Part shown: in pieces, positions 1-6,507 of the stretch | Layout: every line of letters starts with the position of its first letter | Numbering within the stretch: position 1 is the stretch's first letter | Assembly: GCA_004555145.1 (NCBI GenBank) | Contig: SFJB01000047.1 | Coordinates: forward strand, 1-11,725 | Length of the DNA stretch: 11,725 bases | Source: Bacteroidales bacterium | Lineage (GTDB): Bacteria > Bacteroidota > Bacteroidia > Bacteroidales > UBA932 | Reading direction: 5' to 3' | Notes under the pieces: model-generated | What the model saw: only the letters and a program-made list of their open reading frames with translations | Database searches by the model: none | What the model was told of the DNA's origin: nothing | Made by a program: the position numbers and the translations under genes

Positions 1-881
1 GCAGCGTGGTATGTCGCCACCGTAGCCACATCCGTGCCATTGATATTCGTAATGATATCGCCGCACTGGATCCCGGCCGCCATAGCCGGAGAATCGGTCT
101 CCACTTCCTTTACATAGACGCCCTTGGGGATTCCCTGAGCCTCAATCTCCTGGGTGACATCCACGCCCCGGATTCCAATGTAAGGGACGCCCTGTCCATT
201 TAGCAAAAACTGCATCATCTCTTTAATGTCCGAGATGCCGCACCCGGTCACCAGGTTCATGCTGTCTTCCTCGGAAACGCTCTGGTCAATAATGCCGATA
301 ATCTCGCCTTTTAGATTCACGATGACGCCGCTTCCGTTCCTTGCTCCTGCAATGTCCGTGCAGATCAGCCGGTATTGCCCGTCTGCGAACTCCGCCGAAT
401 TCTTGCTGGAGGCCACCGTTCCAAATCCTACTGCGCCCACGTATCCAAACGGGCTTCCAAGCACGATGGCCGGGTCACCTTTGGACACGGAGTTGGAACT
501 GCCGAGGGTTGCCGTCTTGATCTGGGACCAGGTCGTATCCTGGATATCCCCCCGGCTTACCGCATAGATTCCAAAGTCCAGATTGCCGTCTTTTTTCTTC
601 AGGCTTGCCTTATAACTGTGCCCATCGGAAAATATAATATGAATATCGCCTGCTTCCTTCATAATAGAAGTCTTGCCAAATACCAGCAGTTCCTGCCCAT
701 TATCTGCAATGATCAGTCCTGCCGTGCTGTTCTTATGGTCATAGGAATCGTTCATCCAGTCCTGATCTCCCGTGGTTCCGGCGATCTCCACCACCGATTT
801 GTTGGCCTCAGAGGCCACCGATGTCAGAGACTGCTGCATCTGCCGGTAGCTTTCTGCGTCCAGAACCTGCTGGGTCGCTTC
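1..881 (-). CDS. Partial HtrA-like (S1C) trypsin/PDZ protein, Bacillota-like, probably protease-inactive
   Basis: Reading the minus strand from about 881 down to the window edge gives an open frame of about 290 codons with no stop, cut at its C-terminal end by the window. It begins ...QQVLDAESYRQMQQSL and has a trypsin-like core followed by the start of a PDZ domain (GVPYIGIRGVDVT, then DSPAMAAGIQCGDIITNING near the left edge). The Ser region reads TDIAGARNGSGVIVN, with Ser at 330-332. The Asp region reads GNLDFGIYAV, with Asp at 576-578. Where active HtrA has a TNxHVV-type His motif, this protein reads LLVFGKTSIM, so the catalytic His is missing. Such degenerate HtrA relatives, membrane-anchored by an N-terminal helix, are typical of Lachnospiraceae (recalled knowledge). 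The N-terminal anchor is absent here because the sequence changes to an unrelated gene at about 861-890. Family confident; loss of activity and source taxon are inferred. Confidence 0.75.
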
Positions 882-890
882 CGGCTCCGA
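861..890. other. Junction between Bacillota-like htrA fragment and Bacteroidota-like sequence
   Basis: To the left, the minus strand reads as an HtrA-like protein. From about 874 rightward, the plus strand reads as the C-terminal end of an alpha/beta hydrolase. The two readings meet tail-to-body with neither gene completed across the point, and no insertion-sequence end, integrase or target duplication is visible. The exact breakpoint cannot be set by eye because both frames remain open for about 20-30 bases. An assembly chimera between two gut organisms is the simplest explanation; a real recombination event is possible. Confidence 0.6.
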
Positions 891-969
891 GCACGCCCGC
901 GCATACAACGACCATCCGGCCGAATACACCCGGGTCGTGCGCGACTTTCTGGCCGATTGGGTGGAGTAG
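874..969 (+). pseudogene. C-terminal remnant of an alpha/beta hydrolase
   Basis: The frame ending at the TAG at 967-969 reads GSEHARAYNDHPAEYTRV, then VRDFLADWVE and stop. This matches the usual end of alpha/beta-hydrolase esterases/peptidases: a G-x-E/G-H segment carrying the catalytic His (here at 892-894), a D-P-x-x-Y element, and a final helix ending in FL. Only about 31 codons remain because the body is replaced by the HtrA-like fragment at the junction. Its spacing to the glycoside hydrolase start at 1033 (63 bases, same strand) suggests the two once sat together in a polysaccharide-utilisation-type cluster. Substrate cannot be told from this fragment. Confidence 0.5.
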
Positions 970-1032
970 GGGAGCCCGCGGAGAGTTTTTCCGCTTAATT
1001 GCCAATATTCGCTGAAACGCAAAACTATAGTT

Positions 1033-1191
1033 ATGCACCGCGACAAAACCATACTCCGTGTACTTGCGGCACTCGCTGCAAGCCTCATCAGCACATTGGC
1101 ACTCAACGCACAAGCCGGTTTCGGATCTGCCGAGAAGTTCAATGACGGCTGGAAGGTCCGGCTGAAATCAGTTTCAGTTCACCTCTGCTGA
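1033..1191 (+). pseudogene. Truncated start of a secreted glycoside hydrolase (GH2-like)
   Basis: A 52-codon frame starts MHRDKTILRVLAALAASL, a clear signal peptide (basic N-region, hydrophobic core, ALNAQA cleavage region). It continues GSAEKFNDGWKVRL. The FNDGWKF-type motif just after the signal peptide is characteristic of Bacteroidota GH2 beta-galactosidase/beta-glucuronidase-like enzymes, which are normally 700-1,100 residues long. After about residue 41 the sequence no longer looks like that family and stops at 1189-1191. This is therefore a remnant broken at about 1155-1165, next to an inverted repeat at 1162-1177. The signal peptide is seen directly; the GH2 identity rests on one short motif. 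It could alternatively be a small secreted peptide, which I think less likely. Confidence 0.5.
1162..1177. repeat. Short perfect inverted repeat at the glycoside hydrolase break
   Basis: CTGAAA at 1162-1167 and TTTCAG at 1172-1177 are perfect inverted copies around the four bases TCAG. They lie where the glycoside hydrolase remnant loses its family resemblance. The repeat is not followed by a T-run, so it is a poor intrinsic terminator. With a 6-base arm it could be chance. Confidence 0.4.
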
Positions 1192-1353
1192 AGTCTTGCC
1201 AGCTCAGACTCAAGCCTGCAAGTGAGTGATTGCCACTGCGTTGCTGCGGGTTTGCTGCGGTGTGTTGCTGCATTAGGGCTGCCTCCAGGTTGCTGCGGTG
1301 TCGCAATGCTTATGTTGATATAAATAAATGATAATCAAATACCTAATTAAAAA
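1192..1353 (+). other. Non-coding stretch with direct repeats and AT-rich leader before the Dabb gene
   Basis: No coding frame is supported here. The middle carries the TTGCTGC repeats described separately. The last ~45 bases (from about 1311) turn abruptly AT-rich and end in CTAATTAAAA before the ATG at 1354. Such an AT-rich block is usual for the promoter and 5' leader of a Bacteroidota gene, but I could not find a clean TAnnTTTG -7 box. The promoter of the downstream gene is presumably here but is not pinned down. Confidence 0.4.
1240..1301 (+). repeat. Four imperfect direct repeats of (G/T)TTGCTGCGGTGT
   Basis: The unit TTGCTGC occurs with a preceding G or T at 1240-1250 (followed by GGG), 1251-1263 (followed by GGTGT), 1264-1272 (followed by A) and 1289-1301 (followed by GGTGT). 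The start-to-start distances are 11, 13 and 25 bases. The second and fourth copies share TTGCTGCGGTGT exactly. The spacing is irregular and there are no spacers of constant length, so this is not CRISPR. It could be a decayed tandem repeat, protein-binding sites, or a trace of recombination at this broken locus. Confidence 0.55.
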
Positions 1354-1659
1354 ATGACAAAGCATATTATTCTCTGGACTCTAAAGCCTGAGCTGTCCGA
1401 GGAACAGAAGGCGCTAATTAAGAAGGAAATCAAGGCAGGACTTGAGGGACTGGCGGGCGTTGTGCCCGGACTGTTGGATATAAAGGTGCAGATTGAAGGA
1501 AGGCTTGCCTCGTCCAATGCTGACCTTATGCTTGACTGCACGCTGGAATCCGAGGAGGCTCTGAAAGAATATGCCGTGCATCCAGCCCACCTTGAGGTCG
1601 CAAACAACAAGGTTCGGCCCTTCACCTCAGTTCGCAGCTGCCTCGACTTCGAAATCTGA
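1354..1659 (+). CDS. Dabb-domain (stress-responsive alpha/beta barrel) protein
   Basis: This 101-residue protein starts MTKHIILWTLKPELSEEQ and has the features of the Dabb ferredoxin-like fold. It has a first strand with an invariant-type His (H4) followed by L/W-rich residues, a helix with many Lys and Glu, a middle part around LLDIKVQIEG, and a C-terminal SEEALKEYAVHPAHLEVANNKVRP. The Y-x-x-H-P-x-H signature at 74-80 is typical. Dabb proteins are small dimeric cytoplasmic proteins; some act as cyclases or in stress responses, and most are uncharacterised. Its ATG sits after an AT-rich leader, and no longer start is available. It is transcribed toward the minus-strand epimerase gene (convergent), with a terminator hairpin between them. 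Family confident; the specific role is unknown. Confidence 0.85.
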   Translation: MTKHIILWTLKPELSEEQKALIKKEIKAGLEGLAGVVPGLLDIKVQIEGRLASSNADLMLDCTLESEEALKEYAVHPAHLEVANNKVRPFTSVRSCLDFEI

Positions 1660-1711
1660 GTGCCCTCCGGAGGCGGCTCGAAACTAGTAAAACCTTACTT
1701 TCGTACACAAA

Positions 1712-1735
1712 CAGGGCCTTTCCGTGGAAACCCTG
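1712..1735 (-). terminator. Terminator hairpin after the dipeptide epimerase gene
   Basis: On the minus strand CAGGG TTTCC AC GGAAA GG CCCTG forms a strong hairpin (two 5-bp stems, an AC loop, and a GG bulge on one side). TTTGTGT follows directly. It starts 6 bases after the epimerase stop at 1742. In the plus direction the 3' flank is not T-rich, so it serves mainly the minus-strand operon. Confidence 0.65.
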
Positions 1736-1741
1736 CCGCAG

Positions 1742-2905
1742 TTAAAGAGGTACAATTCCTATTCCGGGGCGGTCGGGGAGGGTGATTTTGCCGTTTACGA
1801 CCTGCATTCCGTCGAAAAGGTCGTTAGTGATCAGAAGGTTGCCGTCGAGGTCAGCGAAGTCGGCAAGAGGGGAGAGCTGGGCTGCGGCTGATACTGCGCA
1901 GGAGGTTTCTGTCATACATCCTACCATTACGCGCATCCCTTCAGCTTTGGCATAATTCGCCATCTTCCAGGCCTCGCGCATACCGCTGCATTTCATCAGC
2001 TTGATATTGATGCCGTGGTAAGCACCTTTGATGCCCGGGATGTCCGCCAGTCTCTGCACTGCCTCGTCCGCGAATATCGGCAGCGGCGAGTGCTCGGTGA
2101 TCCAGGCGTTGTCGTCCATATTCTCCTTTGCCATAGGCTGCTCAACCATCACCACCCCGTGCTCCTTTAGCCAGAAGATATCGTCCAGTGCCTTATCGCG
2201 GTCCTTCCATCCCTGGTTGGCATCTAACGCAAGAGGTAAGTCCGTGATTTCCCGTATAGTACGTATCATCTCCCTGTCGTTGTCAAGTCCCACCTTGACC
2301 TTGAGTATCTTGAACCTGTCGGCACATTCTCTGGTTTTAACACGCACCACATCCGGCGTATCTATGCCTATGGTGAAGGTGGTGCAAGGAGCCTTTTCCG
2401 GATTCAGACCCCAGATTCTGTACCAAGGTGCGCCGAGCAACTTCCCCACAAGGTCGTGCAAGGCTATGTCCACGGCTGCCTTGGCGGCAGTGTCTCCGGG
2501 TGAGAGCGAATCCACGTATGCGAGTATGTCATCAAGCTGGAAGGGATCCGAAAAACGGGAGAGGTCCACGCGGGCAAGGAAGCGGCTTACGCTTTCCACG
2601 CTCTGGCCGAGGTACTGCGGCATCGATGCTTCACCATATCCGGTAACTCCTTCATAGTCAATCTGCAACTGTATTCCAGGAGTGCTTGTCCTGGAATACG
2701 AGGAAACGGTGAAAACGTGTGCGAGCTTGAGCTCATAAGGGCGGAAACTGAGCTTCATACGCCCGGAGCCCAGGCCTTTGGATGCGTTTCCTGATCCGGT
2801 CGAGTTCCCTATGCCGAGAGCAGATAGACGGTTCAATCCGCTTCCCACGGCTGTGGCGGCGAGTGTTCCGGCAGCCGCCTTCCTTAGAAAATCCCTTCTG
2901 TCCAT
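1742..2905 (-). CDS. Tat-exported dipeptide epimerase (L-Ala-D/L-Glu epimerase family, enolase superfamily)
   Basis: The 387-residue protein starts MDRRDFLRKAAAGTLAATAV, a twin-arginine signal, so the folded enzyme is probably exported. The enolase-superfamily fold follows: capping domain to about residue 170, then the barrel. Visible active-site residues are K202-V-K204 (KVKVG), D228 (LALDANQGW), E255 (MVEQP), D280 (FADEAV), K302 (INIKLMKCSG), the GCMTETS segment at 329-335, and ADLDG with D352/D354. The KxK pair plus the C-terminal DxD motif is diagnostic of dipeptide epimerases, which interconvert L-Ala-D-Glu and L-Ala-L-Glu released from murein. The gene is the last of a four-gene unit, 6 bases after trmO, and is followed by a terminator hairpin. 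Exact dipeptide specificity cannot be read by eye; other Xaa-Glu or cationic dipeptides are possible. Confidence 0.85.
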   Translation of the reverse strand: MDRRDFLRKAAAGTLAATAVGSGLNRLSALGIGNSTGSGNASKGLGSGRMKLSFRPYELKLAHVFTVSSYSRTSTPGIQLQIDYEGVTGYGEASMPQYLGQSVESVSRFLARVDLSRFSDPFQLDDILAYVDSLSPGDTAAKAAVDIALHDLVGKLLGAPWYRIWGLNPEKAPCTTFTIGIDTPDVVRVKTRECADRFKILKVKVGLDNDREMIRTIREITDLPLALDANQGWKDRDKALDDIFWLKEHGVVMVEQPMAKENMDDNAWITEHSPLPIFADEAVQRLADIPGIKGAYHGINIKLMKCSGMREAWKMANYAKAEGMRVMVGCMTETSCAVSAAAQLSPLADFADLDGNLLITNDLFDGMQVVNGKITLPDRPGIGIVPL

Positions 2906-2911
2906 TATTTG

Positions 2912-3580
2912 TTACAATATAAAAGCCTTGTTCCCGTCTATGCGGAATGCAATGTCTCGACCGCGGTAGCTGAGGTGATAGATGCGCTGAGGGTCATGCT
3001 GGTAGCGGGGCCGCGGGTCTTCGCGTATGAGTTGGTACACGGCCTCTATGTCGCAGGATGACAGACCTTCAAAATCTTGATTTTCAGGCAGTACCAGCTC
3101 CAGATGTGTCCATTCTGAGGCATCCGCAAAGCCGCTGTGCACCCCCGGGTGTGAATCTGCATATTCGATGTATGGCTTGATGTCGAATATTGGAGTTCCG
3201 TCTGCAAGGTCGGATCCAGCTACGCGTATCACGCCCCTTGACGGGTCTATGTCCAATATGCGTACAGAGCTGAGTCCCAGAGGATTGGGGCGATATGGAG
3301 AACGCGTGGCAAACACTCCCATCCTCTCGTTGCCTCCTAGTCGTGGAGGACGGACCGTAAGGTGTCCCTCGGCACTGCCTTCCCTGTTGAGATGGAAACC
3401 CCAGATGAGCCACAGGTAGTCGAAACCCTCCATACCCCTGAGGGCATCGGGATGGCTGAACTCCTGTTCCAGCACGATTTCCCCCTCCAGGGCAGATGCC
3501 AGACCTGCCTGTCGGGGCAGACCGAACTTGCCCTCGAGCGGACAGCGGAAATATGCCACGGGTTTAATAAACATCAGCAC
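2912..3580 (-). CDS. trmO: tRNA (N6-threonylcarbamoyladenosine37-N6)-methyltransferase TrmO
   Basis: This 222-residue protein matches the TrmO (YaeB/VirR) family, which uses S-adenosylmethionine to methylate t6A37 of threonine tRNA and improves decoding. Key segments are CPLEGKFGLPRQAGL near the N-terminus, HPDALRGMEGFDYLWLIWGF, MGVFATRSPYRPNPLGLSSV (the strongest family signature), and DLADGTPIFDIKPYIEYAD. The C-terminal ~60 residues contain the YHLSYRGRDIAFRI element of longer family members; length is close to the E. coli protein. The start may be the first Met (3580) or Met3 (3574), two codons apart. It lies 22 bases after the M23 gene and 6 bases before the epimerase gene, inside the same apparent operon. 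Its housekeeping role is unrelated to its cell-wall neighbours. Cytoplasmic. Confidence 0.93.
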   Translation of the reverse strand: MLMFIKPVAYFRCPLEGKFGLPRQAGLASALEGEIVLEQEFSHPDALRGMEGFDYLWLIWGFHLNREGSAEGHLTVRPPRLGGNERMGVFATRSPYRPNPLGLSSVRILDIDPSRGVIRVAGSDLADGTPIFDIKPYIEYADSHPGVHSGFADASEWTHLELVLPENQDFEGLSSCDIEAVYQLIREDPRPRYQHDPQRIYHLSYRGRDIAFRIDGNKAFIL

Positions 3581-3602
3581 TCAAGTTTCACAATCCCCAA
3601 TG

Positions 3603-4859
3603 CTATTCTTCAGCAGCCTTGGTCTGGCTTTCGGTGCCCGGCTCTCCGATTTCAGCCATATAGCTGTCATACAAGGAGTTGAACTCGTCCAGATATTTCT
3701 TTGCCAGAGGTTCCGAGGCAGGAGAGTTGAGGGACAGGGGGTCTATCGGACGGCCTTTCTCCCAGATCCTGAAGTCCAGATGAGGTCCGGTCGCGGTACC
3801 TGTGGCACCTACGTAACCTATGAGCTGGCCCTGGGACACGCGCGTGCCCACCCTGATACCCTTTGCAAACTTGGAAAGGTGCATATAGGAGCTCTCGTAT
3901 CCTTGCATGTGCTTGATTCTGATGCGGTTGCCTCCTCCTGAACCGTCCCAGCCGCACAGGGTCACTGTGCCGTCGCCTATGGCATAGACTTCGGTGCCGG
4001 TCGGGGCTGCGTAATCCACTGCCGTGTGCGCCTTCACCTTTCCGGTGACAGGGTGTTTGCGGGCGTATGAGAAACGGCTGCTGATACGGTTGTATTTCAG
4101 TGGCGCCTTGAGGAACATACGCTTGAGGCTTTTGCCACCCTTGTCCCAATAGGTACGGCTGCCACCCTCTCCCGTGTCGAAGAGCAGGGCTGCCACCTGT
4201 TTGCCGTCGTTGCCGTTGAAGAAACTGAAGTGCACGGTGTCGATCGCCACCACCTCGCCTTCGCACACGCTCTGGTCGTAGACTATACGGAAGCGGTCTC
4301 CGGGCTGGAGGGTGAAGAAATTGATGCTCCACTGGTAGATGTCCGCCAGGTTCATGATGAGGTTGGGGGTGGCTCCCGCCTCGAGCATATCGTTCCACAG
4401 CGAGCTGCGTATGGTAACGTCGGCGAGTTTGCGCTGGTGCTCCACAGGCTTGTCGTAGTTCCACACTGCCAGGGAATCGCTGCACTGGAACACGGTGCTC
4501 CTGACCTTGCTCTGTTCATATACCACGTAGCGAAGAGTGCGTGTGCTGTCTGTGCTTTCATAGTACGCGCGTACGGCGTTGCCCGCCTTGATCTTGCGCA
4601 GATCTATGACCGAGTCGCAGAGCGTTGTCAAGCGGTATGTGTCGGTTCCGCCAAGCCCGAGCCTGGTCATCAGGGTGGAGAAGGTGTCCCCGCTCTTGAT
4701 GCTGGTGCTGTCACATTCATAGCGCCCGTAGTAAAAGCCTATTGCCGGCAGTTCTTCCACGGCAGCTTCTTCAGTGGTCTGGGTCTCTCCCTTGCGTCCG
4801 CAGGAGCATATTGCCGCGAAAGCAAGCGCAGAGAGAAGAGCAAGATTGGATATTTTCAT
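3603..4859 (-). CDS. M23-family (LytM-like) peptidase lipoprotein
   Basis: The 418-residue protein begins MKISNLALLSALAFAAICSC. Cys20 in ICSC is the best lipobox Cys, so it is probably a membrane lipoprotein in the periplasm. Residues ~40-240 form an N-terminal OapA/LysM-like region (SGDTFSTLMTRLG; LQPGDRFRIVYD). The C-terminal M23 domain holds H278-x3-D282 (HTAVDYAAPTG), GDGTV, H327 (SSYMHLSKF), GQLIGYVGATGTATGPH and IDPL. Family members cleave peptide cross-links in peptidoglycan, or serve as inactive amidase activators. Aligned to LytM, H278 and D282 are zinc ligands and H327/H360 the catalytic His pair. The third zinc ligand, normally the last His of HxH, is Asp here (H360-L-D362). Asp can bind zinc, so activity is open. 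The gene lies 7 bases after yjgR and 22 before trmO. Confidence 0.9.
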   Translation of the reverse strand: MKISNLALLSALAFAAICSCGRKGETQTTEEAAVEELPAIGFYYGRYECDSTSIKSGDTFSTLMTRLGLGGTDTYRLTTLCDSVIDLRKIKAGNAVRAYYESTDSTRTLRYVVYEQSKVRSTVFQCSDSLAVWNYDKPVEHQRKLADVTIRSSLWNDMLEAGATPNLIMNLADIYQWSINFFTLQPGDRFRIVYDQSVCEGEVVAIDTVHFSFFNGNDGKQVAALLFDTGEGGSRTYWDKGGKSLKRMFLKAPLKYNRISSRFSYARKHPVTGKVKAHTAVDYAAPTGTEVYAIGDGTVTLCGWDGSGGGNRIRIKHMQGYESSYMHLSKFAKGIRVGTRVSQGQLIGYVGATGTATGPHLDFRIWEKGRPIDPLSLNSPASEPLAKKYLDEFNSLYDSYMAEIGEPGTESQTKAAEE

Positions 4860-4866
4860 CAGTATT

Positions 4867-6447
4867 TTATTTTATGAGATTGCCCAGGATGCTTCTAGTA
4901 AGTGTCCTGAGAGCACTTGAAGTGGCGCTGTTGATGGCCCTGCCAGCTATGGCTTTGCCGCTGGTGGTCTTGCTCTTCTTGCCAGTCACTGCATTTGCCG
5001 TGGCCGTGCCTACACTCCTGCTGACGCTGGATATGGCTGCCGTGGCAGCAGCCGCGATGACCGCTCCGCCGATTTTGCCCAGGGTGCTGCCTTCCTCCTT
5101 TGCCGCCTTGCCCTTGCGCGCTACCTTCTTCTCCACCATCGCCTCCTGCTCCTCGGCTGCTTTCTGCTCATCCTGGAGAAGGAGCTCGAATGCGGACTCA
5201 CGGTCGATAGGGTTGTCGTACTTCGTGCCTACGGAGCTGGAGTTCCTTATGTCGAGCCTCTGGCCGGCGGTGATGGCGCCGATCTGGCTGAGAGGGAAGA
5301 GCACTTTCGCCCTCTGCACCATTGCCGGGGCTCCGTTTTCTTCCAGGAAGCTCACCAGGGCTTCGCCGGTGCCGAGGTTCATTATGGCCTCGTCTGTCTT
5401 GAACTCAGGATTGGCTCTGAAGGTCTCCGCGGCGGCGCGCACCGCCTTCTGGTCCTTCGGCGTATAAGCCCTGAGGGCATGCTGTATGCGGTTGCCGAGC
5501 TGGCCAAGTATGGATTCAGGTATGTCGGTAGGACTTTGGGTGATGAAGTAAACTCCCACTCCCTTGCTTCGGATGAGCCGAATAACCTGCTCTATCTTGG
5601 CCACCAGAGCCGGAGCAGTGTCGGTGAAGAGGGTATGGGCCTCATCGAAGAAGAACACCAGCCTCGGGAGATCCCTGTCGCCGACCTCGTCCAGCCTCTC
5701 ATAGATCTCGGAGAGGAGCCAAAGCAGGAAGGTGGAGTAGAGCTTCGGATTGAGCATAAGCCTGTCGGCTGCGAGCACGCTCATCACGCCCTTGCCGCCT
5801 TCCACGGCGAAGAGGTCCTCAATCTCGAAAGCGGGCTCACCGAAGAACTTTTCGGCGCCCTCGTTCTCCAGCGAGAGCAGGGCCCTTTGGATGGCGCCTA
5901 CGCTGGCTGCCGACACACTGCCGTAGCTCTTGGCGTATTCGGCAGCATTCTGGGACACGTGTGCGAGCATGGCGCGCAGGTCCTTGAGGTCGAGCAGCAG
6001 CAGACCTCTGTCGTCAGCCACCCTGAAGACTATGTCCATTACTCCGGACTGCACCTCGTTCAGTCCCATAAGCCTGCTCAGCAGCTGCGGGCCCATCTCG
6101 GAAATGGTGGTGCGCATAGGATGCCCCTGCTCCCCGAAAACGTCGTAGAACCTGACCGGGCAGCCCTCGAAGCGGGGATTCTCAATGCCGAATTCAGCGC
6201 AGCGCTTCTCGATGAAGCCACTCATCTTGCCGGCCTGGCTGATGCCGGAGAGGTCGCCCTTCATATCTGCCATAAAGCAAGGCACGCCGGCCTGGCTGAA
6301 AGTCTCGGCCAGCACCTGCAGGGAAACGGTCTTGCCCGTGCCGGTGGCCCCGGCTATGAGTCCGTGACGGTTGGCCATGCGGCCCTGAATGCAAATCGGT
6401 CCCTGGGGGCCGTGTGCGATGTACAATCCTTTGTTTGAGTCGAACAT
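4867..6447 (-). CDS. yjgR: YjgR-like (DUF853) HerA-type P-loop ATPase
   Basis: The start is taken at 6447 (MFDSNKGLYIAHGPQGPICI). An upstream in-frame Met at 6501 would add 18 residues unlike the family and coincides with the predicted transcription start. The 526-residue product has Walker A GATGTGKT at 33-40, Walker B LVFFFDEAHTLF from 263, a sensor-like YFITQSP stretch, and the GNRIQHALRAYTPKDQKAVRAAA region typical of the DUF853/HerA-like C-terminal family. After a charged linker (AAEEQEAMVEKKVARKGK) the last ~75 residues are rich in Ala, Ser, Gly and Thr (GGAVIAAAATAAISS), perhaps membrane-associating or oligomerising. The family is widespread in Gram-negatives and its role is unknown; DNA translocation is suggested only by similarity to HerA/FtsK. 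It is the first gene of the four-gene unit, with a promoter just upstream. Confidence 0.9.
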   Translation of the reverse strand: MFDSNKGLYIAHGPQGPICIQGRMANRHGLIAGATGTGKTVSLQVLAETFSQAGVPCFMADMKGDLSGISQAGKMSGFIEKRCAEFGIENPRFEGCPVRFYDVFGEQGHPMRTTISEMGPQLLSRLMGLNEVQSGVMDIVFRVADDRGLLLLDLKDLRAMLAHVSQNAAEYAKSYGSVSAASVGAIQRALLSLENEGAEKFFGEPAFEIEDLFAVEGGKGVMSVLAADRLMLNPKLYSTFLLWLLSEIYERLDEVGDRDLPRLVFFFDEAHTLFTDTAPALVAKIEQVIRLIRSKGVGVYFITQSPTDIPESILGQLGNRIQHALRAYTPKDQKAVRAAAETFRANPEFKTDEAIMNLGTGEALVSFLEENGAPAMVQRAKVLFPLSQIGAITAGQRLDIRNSSSVGTKYDNPIDRESAFELLLQDEQKAAEEQEAMVEKKVARKGKAAKEEGSTLGKIGGAVIAAAATAAISSVSRSVGTATANAVTGKKSKTTSGKAIAGRAINSATSSALRTLTRSILGNLIK

Positions 6448-6507
6448 TTGAAATCTGAATTTGTATAGCTTGCAAACAAAAGTTCCGCATTTGCGAAACA
6501 CGAATTA

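Noticed and set aside
978..994. GCGGA/TCCGC hairpin after the alpha/beta hydrolase stop as a terminator
   Set aside because: Only five pairs, and the following TTAATT is not a convincing T-run. The glycoside hydrolase starts close by on the same strand.
808..1113. Minus-strand frame of 101 codons across the junction
   Set aside because: It crosses the hydrolase/HtrA junction, overlaps two better-supported readings and has a Cys-rich, family-less translation. It looks like a chance frame in GC-rich DNA.
1240..1301. CRISPR array
   Set aside because: The repeat unit is short and the spacings are irregular (11, 13 and 25 bases); there are no spacers of uniform length and no cas genes.
1664..1673. 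CCTCCGGAGG palindrome after the Dabb gene as its terminator
   Set aside because: The perfect palindrome leaves no loop, and the downstream bases are not T-rich. It may only weakly contribute.
5479..6438. Long plus-strand frame of 319 codons antisense to yjgR
   Set aside because: It is the mirror of a strongly supported P-loop ATPase gene in high-GC DNA. It shows no recognisable domain, and such antisense frames also occur opposite thiH and thiE here.
6448..6501. 18-residue N-terminal extension of YjgR from an ATG at 6501
   Set aside because: The predicted transcription start from the TATATTTG box falls at about 6501, and the residues are unlike the family. MFDSNKGLYIA at 6447 fits.
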